Positions 56,809-64,000 of a stretch of DNA of 64,000 nucleotides are shown piece by piece. The notes under the pieces were generated by a model. That model made no database searches. It saw only the letters and a program-made list of their open reading frames with translations, and was not told the origin of the DNA. The position numbers and the translations under genes were made by a program. Source of the stretch: CAZBUK01 sp964495085 (GTDB lineage: Bacteria; Bacteroidota; Ignavibacteria; T3Sed10-11); the NCBI GenBank assembly GCA_964495085.1, contig CAZBUK010000002.1, forward strand, positions 18,151-82,150. The letters are read 5' to 3'. Every line of letters starts with the position of its first letter. Within the stretch, counting starts at the first letter, position 1.

Positions 56809-59800
56809 TCATACTTCGTTCAGTTGATCGATGATACCGAGCGCGACGGCAAGTCCCGGCCGGTCGCCCGCGGATGCATCGAGGTGGACGATCAATTTGA
56901 GTTTTTTTTCTATTTCGTGCACCCGGGCGCGAACTCCTCCGAGCGCCGGAACTTTCATGATGATATTTTGGAATACCCGGCCGTCGTAATATTCCCGATC
57001 GTCCACATCGGGAAAATCGAAGACCAGATGCTTCGATCCGATGTCGATCTTCGAAAAGCCGAAAGCTGTTGCCCGTATTCTGAGCCTGATGACGTTTAAC
57101 AGCGCATCGGCCTCGGCGGGCGGAGGTCCGAACCGGTCGCGCAGCTCCCCTGCCAGCTCATCGAGCTGTTTCTCTTCGCTCATCGAATAGAGTCTGCGGT
57201 ACAACTCCAGCCTTTCGGGATCGAAGGCTACATACGAATCAGGGATGAAGGCGCTCACTCCTGCATTGACGGTGGTGAGTTCGGCGCGAAGTCCGCCGTC
57301 GGGATGAACATCCGGGAAGAGATCGCCGAATTCTTCTACCTTAAGCTCTTTCACCGCATCGTCGACCAGCCGTTGATAGAGGTCGAACCCGACCTCGTCG
57401 ATGAATCCGCTCTGTTCGGCTCCGAGCAGATTGCCCGCGCCGCGGATTTCGAGATCGCGCATGCTCAGATTAAATCCCGAGCCGAGCTCGGTAAACTCCT
57501 CAATCGCCTGCAACCGCCTCAGCGCTTGCCGGTTCATCGTCGAAAGCGGCGGCGTCAGGATATATGCATAGGCCTGGATGTTCGATCTTCCGACTCGTCC
57601 CCGGAGCTGGTAGAGCTCAGCCAGTCCGAATCGATCCGCCCGCGTGACGATGATGGTATTCACGCTGGGAATATCGATCCCCGATTCGATGATCTTGGTG
57701 CTGATAAGAACGTTGAATTTTTTCTCAAGGAAATCCACCATGGTCTTCTCGAGCTCGCGCGGCCGCATCTGTCCGTGCGCAATGCGTACGAGCGATCCGC
57801 GCGCCAGCTCACGGATCTTTTCTGCAACTGTCTCGATATCAATGACGCGGTCATGAATGACGTACACCTGGCCGCCGCGGTCCAGCTCCCGCACAATCGC
57901 TCCGCGTATGACGTCGTCCGAATAGACCGCTATTTCGGTTATGATCGGCAGCCGGTTCTTAGGGGGAGTATTGATGATCGAAAGGTCGCGGGCACCCATG
58001 AGCGAGAAGTTCAACGTCCGGGGAATCGGAGTTGCGGTAAGGGTCAGCGTATCGACGTTCGTGCGGATATTCCGCAGCTTCTCCTTCGCGGCAACGCCGA
58101 ACCGGTGCTCCTCGTCGATCACTAATAACCCGAGGTCCTTGAACCCGACGTCCTTCGAGAGAAGCCGGTGCGTGCCGATCACCACGTCTACCCTGCCGCT
58201 CTTCAACCCCTCAATTATTTTCTTCTGCTGGGCGGGACTCCTGAATCGGGACAACACTTCGATGTTTACCGAATAACGCTCCATACGGTCGCGGAATGTC
58301 TGGAAATGCTGCTCTGCGAGGATGGTCGTCGGGACGAGCAGGGCGACCTGTTTGTTATCCATGACCGTTTTAAATGCCGCTCTCACCGCTACCTCCGTCT
58401 TTCCGAATCCGACGTCGCCGCAGATGAGACGATCCATTGGTATGATTGTCTCCATATCCGCCTTCACGGCGGCCGTTGCATCGGCCTGGTCGGGAGTATC
58501 TTCATAAATGAACGATGCCTCCAACTCCTTCTGCCAGTGCGTATCCGCCGAGAACGAGTATCCTCTGCTCGCTTTCCGCTTCGCATAGAGCAGGATCAAA
58601 TCGCGGGCTATGTCTTTTACCTTTCGCTTCGTTCGCGCTTTAATCCGGTCCCATTCGCCGCTGCCGAGCCTGCTGATGACCGGAATGTGTCCTTCCCTGG
58701 AGGAATATTTTTGGATCCGGTGAATGTAGTTCAGGTGTACGTACAGGACGTCGTTCTCCGCATATATCACCCGTGCCCCTTCCTGTTCGTTACCCCCCAC
58801 CCTGATCTTCTGCAAACCGTCGAATCTGCCGATGCCATGATCGATATGTACGACATAATCTCCCCGCTTCAGCGACTGCATCTCCCGGAGTGAAAATCCC
58901 TTGAACCGCCGGCGTTTTACCGATGCCCGGCGTTTGATTCTCCCGAAGATCTCGTGCTCGGTATAGCAGACTATCTTCCGGTCGTGCAGAATAAATCCAT
59001 GCTGCAGGGATTCTGTCAGGTATATCACCGGCGGATGTTCCCGTCTGGTTTCATCCTCTTCATGGATGGTTCGGGGTCTGTCGAGATCTTTTTCAGACTC
59101 GAACTCATCGATGATCTCGCGAATACGTTCGGTCTCCTCTGCGCCGTCCGCTATCAGGTAGAGCCGGTATCCCTCATGCCATCGCGTTACCAGATCCCGG
59201 TGAAGCTGCGAGATCGATCCGTTGAAGGCCGGCTGTCTGTCGGCGTCGATCGAAACCTGCGGCGAAGAACGAAGCGTCGTATGATCGATCTGTCTGAATC
59301 TATCGGCCCTCGATCGTAAATTGTGGATACTTGAATCAGGGAATTTTCTTTCGAGTTCCCCGAGTATCGTCTCCCGGTCGTTCCACATAATAAGTCCGGT
59401 TGGAGAAAGGTATTCGAGAAGTCCGGTTCCGGCAGAGGCGCCGTTCTGCAGCACGTTCGGTGTGATTCTTACTTCGGAGAGTTGTTTGATGGAACGCTGG
59501 GAGAGCACGTCGAACTCCCTGATCGACTCGATCTTATTCCCCCAGAAATCCAGGCGTACCGGATAGCGGCCTGCAAACGGAAATACATCCACGATCCCCC
59601 CGCGCACGGCGAAATCGCCGTATCCCTCGACGACCGGTTTGTTCTCGAAACCGAGTTCCCGGAGCAAACCCGTGAACGTTTCGAAATCGTATTCCTGATC
59701 CACCGAAATGGAAAAAACATCCCGCTGAACCCGCTTCGGATCGGGGAGCGAAAGCAGGAGGGAATCGGGAGTCGTTACCACCACGATGTCGCCGCGGCGC

Positions 59801-60144
59801 GACAGCGCGTCGAGCGACTCGATCTGTCCGATCTGTTCCTCGACATCGAGCGATTCCCCGGAGGTATGCTTCGGCGTTTCGAATCTGTAAACGTCGGACG
59901 GCGAAAGCAGCGCGGTCAGGTCGTCGTACACTTCGCCCGCCGCATCGGCATGCCCGGCAACGACGAGCAGGTGACCCGGTTTCATGCGAAAGATTCCGGC
60001 TACCAGCATCGAGTAAAGAGAACCGGAAGCGCCCGATATCGTTAAGCTCCGATCACGGTTCTCCAGGTACCAATCTATGACGGCGCGGAACGAGGGTGAC
60101 GTTTCGACATCCCCCGCGAGCGTAATGAGTGAATCCCGGTCCAT
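56809..60144 (-). CDS. mfd: Transcription-repair coupling factor
   Basis: Removes RNA polymerase stalled at lesions and recruits UvrA. About 1,111 residues: UvrB-like N-terminal domains (ISGASGSLYSMLVAGIF, DFAVRGGIVDVFPF), the RNA-polymerase-interacting CarD-like domain (LKRGDYVVHIDHGIGRFDG), the RecG-like translocase with Walker A CGDVGFGKTE, DEEHRFG and TATPIPRTL, and the C-terminal TRCF domain (FIPDSYVAFDPERLELYRRL). The ATG at 60144 is used; one at 60210 is possible. Walker A in the UvrB-like part is absent, as normal for Mfd. uvrA also lies in this window. Confidence 0.95.
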   Translation of the reverse strand: MDRDSLITLAGDVETSPSFRAVIDWYLENRDRSLTISGASGSLYSMLVAGIFRMKPGHLLVVAGHADAAGEVYDDLTALLSPSDVYRFETPKHTSGESLDVEEQIGQIESLDALSRRGDIVVVTTPDSLLLSLPDPKRVQRDVFSISVDQEYDFETFTGLLRELGFENKPVVEGYGDFAVRGGIVDVFPFAGRYPVRLDFWGNKIESIREFDVLSQRSIKQLSEVRITPNVLQNGASAGTGLLEYLSPTGLIMWNDRETILGELERKFPDSSIHNLRSRADRFRQIDHTTLRSSPQVSIDADRQPAFNGSISQLHRDLVTRWHEGYRLYLIADGAEETERIREIIDEFESEKDLDRPRTIHEEDETRREHPPVIYLTESLQHGFILHDRKIVCYTEHEIFGRIKRRASVKRRRFKGFSLREMQSLKRGDYVVHIDHGIGRFDGLQKIRVGGNEQEGARVIYAENDVLYVHLNYIHRIQKYSSREGHIPVISRLGSGEWDRIKARTKRKVKDIARDLILLYAKRKASRGYSFSADTHWQKELEASFIYEDTPDQADATAAVKADMETIIPMDRLICGDVGFGKTEVAVRAAFKTVMDNKQVALLVPTTILAEQHFQTFRDRMERYSVNIEVLSRFRSPAQQKKIIEGLKSGRVDVVIGTHRLLSKDVGFKDLGLLVIDEEHRFGVAAKEKLRNIRTNVDTLTLTATPIPRTLNFSLMGARDLSIINTPPKNRLPIITEIAVYSDDVIRGAIVRELDRGGQVYVIHDRVIDIETVAEKIRELARGSLVRIAHGQMRPRELEKTMVDFLEKKFNVLISTKIIESGIDIPSVNTIIVTRADRFGLAELYQLRGRVGRSNIQAYAYILTPPLSTMNRQALRRLQAIEEFTELGSGFNLSMRDLEIRGAGNLLGAEQSGFIDEVGFDLYQRLVDDAVKELKVEEFGDLFPDVHPDGGLRAELTTVNAGVSAFIPDSYVAFDPERLELYRRLYSMSEEKQLDELAGELRDRFGPPPAEADALLNVIRLRIRATAFGFSKIDIGSKHLVFDFPDVDDREYYDGRVFQNIIMKVPALGGVRARVHEIEKKLKLIVHLDASAGDRPGLAVALGIIDQLNEV

Positions 60145-60347
60145 GCGATCCGAATAATCCGTATATACACAGTAAGCCCTTGCCGACGGGAACGAAATAC
60201 ACAGACTCATCCGTCAGCAAAGGCTGAAAAAATGTTCTCAAAGATACAAAAATTAAGCGGGAAAAGGAAAAGGGTCTTGAGGAGGGCGATTCATATCTCT
60301 TAAATGAAAATTGAGGGATAAAAAGACCTTGCTATCGTTCCCAGGAT

Positions 60348-60788
60348 TCACCCCGTATCGGGGTTCGAAAGGTCATCCGACTCAATCTTTACCTCCATAT
60401 CTTTACTTCCCTCTCCGGATAAATCGTCGAGAAACGACATCCCCCAGACGTTCATTCGCTGTTCGAGTTTTTTCGTGCAGTCGCATCCCGAGCATGCCCA
60501 GGGTTCCTCTCCGGTTTCATCTTTGCACAAATGCTTCCCATGAGCGTTCTTGATCTCCGTCACGTCGAAATACTCCATCCAGTAGTGAAGTTCTTCCTGC
60601 AACGGCGTGGGACAATAACAGACCTCTACCCAGCGTACATCCCCATTTTCGAGGAGTCGGGCCTGTTTCATGTTTCGGATGTATTCTCCTCCCGCAACCG
60701 AACCCCTGCCGAGCGTCCGGTCTTGAATCGCTGTCAGGAGTTTATTCTCTTTCTCGCGCTTCAACCGGGCTGTAACCAGATAACGCAT
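60348..60788 (-). CDS. Cys-rich protein of unknown function
   Basis: A 146-residue protein I do not recognise. It has six cysteines, C57, C59, C88, C99, C102 and C104, as CYC, then C, then CSGCDC, a pattern that could bind a metal. An N-terminal basic helix (ARLKREKENKLLTAI) leads into strands RWVEVCYC and a helix ELHYWMEYFDV; the tail is acidic and disordered. AGGA stands six bases before the ATG. A longer in-frame reading to 60908 lacks a clear start context and would overlap the divergent exonuclease start. It is 85 bases from that gene. Confidence 0.7.
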   Translation of the reverse strand: MRYLVTARLKREKENKLLTAIQDRTLGRGSVAGGEYIRNMKQARLLENGDVRWVEVCYCPTPLQEELHYWMEYFDVTEIKNAHGKHLCKDETGEEPWACSGCDCTKKLEQRMNVWGMSFLDDLSGEGSKDMEVKIESDDLSNPDTG

Positions 60789-60873
60789 AGACGATCCTGT
60801 TATCAAAAAAGCTTGGTAATCGTTATATTGTTTCAATGCTAACGAATATTTCCTCCTAAAAGTTTTCCGGGCG

Positions 60874-61884
60874 ATGCAATCCATCCTCGAAGTAAATAAA
60901 TACGGCATATACTGTCCCCAAGGCGATTTTTATATCGATCCCTGGCGGGCCGTAGAGCGGGCTATCATCACTCATGGCCACTCCGACCACGCACGGCGCG
61001 GATCCGCCTCCTATCTCGCTCATCATCTGACAGTTCCGGTACTCAGACACAGGCTGGGTAAAAATATCCGGGTTGAAGGAGCGGCATACGGCGAGACAAT
61101 CTATATGAACGGAGTATCCGTTTCGCTGCATCCCGCTGCGCATATACCCGGCTCAGCACAGATCCGGATCGAGTATAAGGGGGAAGTATGGGTTGTCACG
61201 GGCGATTACAAATGTACGCAGGATCCGTTAGCCGGGACGTTCGAGCCGCTCCGGTGCAACACACTCCTGACCGAGTCCACGTTCGGACTTCCAGTCTATA
61301 GCTGGCCCGATGAAGCCGGCGTCATCGAAGACATCCATCGGTGGTGGCGGACGAACGCATCGGCATCGATTCCGAGCGTACTGCTCGGTTACTCACTCGG
61401 CAAATCCCAACGGATACTCAATGCGTTGGACATATCGACGGGACCGGTCTATGTCCAGTCGGCTATCGAGGAAATAAACAGTTTATTCCGGGCAGAGGGA
61501 CTCTTCATTCCGGAAACCCGCATCCTGCAAAACGATATGAAAATCGGAGAACTCTCCAGGGCTCTCATTCTTATGACGCCGGGTTCTCCGGACATACAAA
61601 GACTCAGAACGGAAACCGGCTGTTCGATCGGAAACGTTTCCGGCTGGATGGCCGTCAGGAGGAAGGGATTTGCGCAATGGCTCGACCGGAGGTTTATTCT
61701 CTCCGATCACGCCGACTGGCAAGGCCTTCTCGATACCGTCAGAGGATCGGGAGCGGAACGGATACTGGTGACGCACGGCTATGCCGCCGAATTATGCAGA
61801 TACCTGAACGGCATCGGATACAATGCATCCCCGCTCGAAACGCTGTTCGGATCGGAAGAAGAAGCTACCGGAGTGAAATCCTGA
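60874..61884 (+). CDS. DNA ligase-associated MBL-fold exonuclease
   Basis: A 336-residue metallo-beta-lactamase/beta-CASP nuclease of the ligase-associated group found beside LHR-type ligase genes. Metal site THGHSDHA (H34, H36, D38, H39), HPAAHIPGSAQI, VVTGDYK, LLTESTFGLPVY, then SDHADW and LVTHGYAAE in the last third, so all catalytic motifs are intact. The start is consistent with the family's LEVNKYGIYCPQGDFYIDPW. It probably processes 3' or 5' ends in DNA repair, but the biochemical role of the group is little known. It shares CTGA with the next gene's start. The Lhr helicase and phosphoesterase partners are absent from the window. Confidence 0.9.
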   Translation: MQSILEVNKYGIYCPQGDFYIDPWRAVERAIITHGHSDHARRGSASYLAHHLTVPVLRHRLGKNIRVEGAAYGETIYMNGVSVSLHPAAHIPGSAQIRIEYKGEVWVVTGDYKCTQDPLAGTFEPLRCNTLLTESTFGLPVYSWPDEAGVIEDIHRWWRTNASASIPSVLLGYSLGKSQRILNALDISTGPVYVQSAIEEINSLFRAEGLFIPETRILQNDMKIGELSRALILMTPGSPDIQRLRTETGCSIGNVSGWMAVRRKGFAQWLDRRFILSDHADWQGLLDTVRGSGAERILVTHGYAAELCRYLNGIGYNASPLETLFGSEEEATGVKS

Positions 61885-63437
61885 AACTATTCACCGAAAT
61901 ATACAACGCCCTCGAGCAGACGACGTCCGAACGTCAGAAATCGGCGATCCTGATCTCATATCTGTCGTCCGACATAAGCGAGGCGCACAAGCTCCGGACG
62001 ATTTATCTCCTGTCGGGCAATTCACCCAGGCCCATCTCTTCAATCGTGAAGCTCAGGAAAATTTTCTACGACAGCAGCGGTCTCCCGGACTGGCTGATCC
62101 TGCGCTGCAGAGAGGAGACGGGCGGGCTCCTGGAAATGCTTTCATTGATTCCCCTTACCGACCGGAAGTATAATCCGATTCCTTTACATGAATTTTTTCA
62201 TGAATTGACAGGAACGGAAGCCGGCACGCCGGACGAGCGCAATGAGTTCATCGTATCGATGTGGCGCCGTCTGTCCGCTCAGGAGAGATACTTATGTAAT
62301 AAACTGATAACCGGGACCTTCAGATCGCCGGTCAGCGTATCGCTTCTGGCTGATGTCTTTACGCGTGCATTCGGCGGGGACAGACGGACCGTACTGATCA
62401 GACTTCGCAGCGCGTGGCGCCTGGAAACAATCTCGATAAGCCAACTCGCGGCCGGTACGACAGAATCCGAAACAAGGAGAATGCCCTACCCGTTTGCGGA
62501 GCATCGGACTCTCGACGAGTCGCTTCAAACAATCGGCGCTCCCGGTGATTGGTATTATTATCCATCGCATGAAGGAACCAGATGCCAGCTGGTACGCCGG
62601 GACGGGAGGACTACGATCTGGTCGTCGGACGGAGATATATTTTCTGTCCGGGAACTCAACGAGGAAACATACCTGAGCCGCGACGTTGTGCTTGACGTCC
62701 TGGCATCGGGATCGGGAGAAAAAACTCTATTATTCATACACGATATACTTGAGATAGACGGAGAGGATATCAGGCAATTGCCTCTCGTAAAACGCCGTTC
62801 AATTCTTACGGAGAATTTCGGCGGAATGGAAGGCATTTTGCAGATCGTTCCCGGCTTACGAGTGGAATCCTGGCGGAAACTCAAAACCGCCGCGCCGGTG
62901 CTGCGGGACGGCGGCGCATCCGGACTGATACTGAAGCGCCGGACCGATGCGTACCCGCATGCCTCTGCAATGGTGAACTGGATCTTATACAAGCCCGACC
63001 CGTTTGTCTGTACTGCCGTCCTTTTATATATTGAATCCGATCCTCGCGGAGACGCGGGGATGGATCCGATGTGTACCTTCGCGGTGAAATCAGGCAGCGG
63101 ACTCGTTCCGTTCACAAAAACTTCGGCCGGTTTGGATGAACGCTTGCGGGATATAATTATGATGCATGCGGCTGAACATACGACCGAGCGGTTCGGTCCG
63201 GTCCGAAGCGTGAGAGCGGAACTTGTTTTCGAGATCAGTTTCGAAAGCATGACGCCGTCGGCCCGCCGCAAAAGCGGAGTGACCGTCTCCGGTTCGCGCG
63301 TCCGCCGGTACATAACCGGTATGCCGGTGACGGCAATCGATACGATAGAATCAATTCGCGGATTGGCAGCTTCACCGGGAACCGACGGAAATCCGGCGGC
63401 ACATACTGCGAAGGGAAAAACCAGAAGGAAAAGCTGA
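61881..63437 (+). CDS. ATP-dependent DNA ligase-like protein lacking catalytic residues
   Basis: A 518-residue homologue of the LHR-associated DNA ligase. The DNA-binding domain begins [20 protein letters not shown] and the C-terminal OB domain keeps [11 protein letters not shown] and SARRKSGV, both very family-like. The nucleotidyltransferase core is altered: motif I (KxDGxR) reads PSHEGTR (228-234), so Ser229 replaces the AMP-accepting Lys; motif III (LDGE) reads LDVL (271-274); motif IV (EGxxxK) reads SGLILK (347-352). Motif IIIa ([11 protein letters not shown]) and the Lys of motif V are kept. No frameshift is apparent around motif I. Ligase activity is therefore unlikely. GGAG stands seven bases before a CTG at 61881, in the CTGA overlap with the exonuclease stop; no ATG or GTG fits. 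Confidence 0.87.
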   Translation: MKLFTEIYNALEQTTSERQKSAILISYLSSDISEAHKLRTIYLLSGNSPRPISSIVKLRKIFYDSSGLPDWLILRCREETGGLLEMLSLIPLTDRKYNPIPLHEFFHELTGTEAGTPDERNEFIVSMWRRLSAQERYLCNKLITGTFRSPVSVSLLADVFTRAFGGDRRTVLIRLRSAWRLETISISQLAAGTTESETRRMPYPFAEHRTLDESLQTIGAPGDWYYYPSHEGTRCQLVRRDGRTTIWSSDGDIFSVRELNEETYLSRDVVLDVLASGSGEKTLLFIHDILEIDGEDIRQLPLVKRRSILTENFGGMEGILQIVPGLRVESWRKLKTAAPVLRDGGASGLILKRRTDAYPHASAMVNWILYKPDPFVCTAVLLYIESDPRGDAGMDPMCTFAVKSGSGLVPFTKTSAGLDERLRDIIMMHAAEHTTERFGPVRSVRAELVFEISFESMTPSARRKSGVTVSGSRVRRYITGMPVTAIDTIESIRGLAASPGTDGNPAAHTAKGKTRRKS

Positions 63438-63438
63438 T

Positions 63439-63804
63439 ATGGATCACATACCCGACGAGCTCAGGAGTAAAACGGTTACTCTCGGCATACCGGAAATCCG
63501 GCGTCACATCTTCCTCTGCAGCGATCAGACCATTCCGAAATGTTCGACAAAGGAGCGTTCGCTGGAAGCATGGGAATATTTAAAAAACAGGCTAAAAGAG
63601 CTGGGATTATCGGAACAAGGGGGCGTATATCGTACCAAAGCGAACTGCTTCCGCATCTGTATGCAGGGACCCATCGCAGTAGTCTATCCAGAAGGCGCGT
63701 GGTATCATTCCTGCGATCCGCCCGTCCTCGAACGGATCATACAGGAACATATCATCGGCGGCAGGATCGTGGAGGAATACCTGATCGTGCAGCAGGAATT
63801 GTAG
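63439..63804 (+). CDS. Thioredoxin-like [2Fe-2S] ferredoxin
   Basis: A 121-residue protein matching the thioredoxin-like 2Fe-2S ferredoxins (as in NuoE or Aquifex Fd4). The four probable ligands are C27 and C35 ([13 protein letters not shown]) and C70 and C74 ([20 protein letters not shown]), followed by [16 protein letters not shown]. It would carry single electrons in the cytoplasm. It starts two bases after the ligase-like stop, so it is surely in the same transcript. Its link with DNA repair partners is unexplained; a hydrogenase or reductase partner is not visible. Confidence 0.9.
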   Translation: MDHIPDELRSKTVTLGIPEIRRHIFLCSDQTIPKCSTKERSLEAWEYLKNRLKELGLSEQGGVYRTKANCFRICMQGPIAVVYPEGAWYHSCDPPVLERIIQEHIIGGRIVEEYLIVQQEL

Positions 63805-63863
63805 TTGGTACTCTATACATAACTATTTATGAATAAGTGGACGAATCTGCCTCTCCCGAAGCA

Positions 63864-63888
63864 AGGGGCATTTCGGTGAAACGCCCCT
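63864..63888. repeat. Palindromic interspersed repeat
   Basis: AGGGGC-A-TTTC, GGT loop, GAAA-C-GCCCCT. This is close to the GGGGCGTTTC...GAAACGCCCC palindromes dispersed in many bacterial genomes, probably a non-autonomous or REP-like element. It lies 60 bases after the ferredoxin gene, before the terminator. Only one copy was seen here. Confidence 0.6.
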
Positions 63889-63947
63889 ACGCGCTATTTA
63901 ATTTCGAGGTTGTTGAAATCCTAAAGAATTATTGATCTGTCAGAGCA

Positions 63948-63972
63948 ACAAGCCCCCGTTCAGGGGGCTTGT
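63948..63972 (+). terminator. Rho-independent terminator
   Basis: ACAAGCCCCC (63948-63957) and GGGGGCTTGT (63963-63972) form a perfect 10-base-pair stem with a five-base loop, followed by AGTTTT. It lies about 143 bases after the ferredoxin stop and ends the exonuclease/ligase-like/ferredoxin transcript, with the palindromic repeat in between. Confidence 0.85.
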
Positions 63973-64000
63973 AGTTTTACAATAGCGAGACCGTTTACGG

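Overview
The window is about 64 kb of compact bacterial chromosome at moderate GC, with roughly 90% coding and about 50 real genes. I recognised no rRNA, tRNA, CRISPR array, insertion sequence or phage gene. The gene set is typical of a diderm: outer-membrane barrel proteins, MreBCD/PBP2/RodA, LonA plus a LonB-type protease, and a surface-polysaccharide locus. Upstream of four transcription units I see the same layout, TTG-N20-TAnnTTTG (or a one-base variant). It resembles the primary promoter of Bacteroidetes, so an FCB-group organism (Bacteroidetes/Ignavibacteria/KSB1-like) is the best guess. The exact phylum cannot be settled by eye.

Layout. 1-2.9 kb (minus): AsmA-like protein, rsmA (ksgA) and a left-truncated mgtE. 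3.2-21.0 kb (plus): a long polysaccharide locus with three GT2 transferases, gmd, fcl, a Wzx flippase, rmlA, two FkbM-type methyltransferases, a CgeB-like and a GT4 glycosyltransferase, a YfhO-type membrane protein, a second flippase, a 56-bp-period repeat array, a UDP-xylose synthase and a YbbR-domain protein. 21.1-25.0 kb (minus): a polymer-forming-repeat/barrel fusion, a KamA-family radical SAM protein and a duplicated CxxC protein. 25.2-29.6 kb (plus): hutH, adenosine deaminase, a SixA-like phosphatase and an RlmI-like methyltransferase, tightly overlapped. 29.7-35.3 kb: two barrel proteins, uvrA and an LD-carboxypeptidase. 35.3-38.0 kb: a possible structured RNA, purN and purH. 38.1-46.1 kb (plus): mreB, mreC, mreD, mrdA, rodA and a LonB-type protease. 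46.2-51.3 kb (minus): lon, a universal stress protein and dnaX. 51.4-60.2 kb: a metallophosphoesterase, thiL, an ECF sigma/anti-sigma/TlpA operon, an M14 peptidase and mfd. 60.3-64.0 kb: a Cys-rich orphan protein, a ligase-associated exonuclease, a DNA ligase homologue lacking its catalytic lysine, a 2Fe-2S thioredoxin-like ferredoxin, a mobile-type palindrome and a terminator.

The most unusual system is the last one. An intact LHR/ligase-associated MBL exonuclease overlaps, by a CTGA junction, a ligase-fold protein whose nucleotidylation lysine and motif III and IV acidic residues are all replaced, and a ferredoxin follows two bases later. Other items worth a look are the CTG starts of the ligase and rlmI-like genes, the small protein with two exactly spaced CxxC units, the polymer-forming/barrel fusion, the candidate RNA before purN and the repeat array in the polysaccharide locus.
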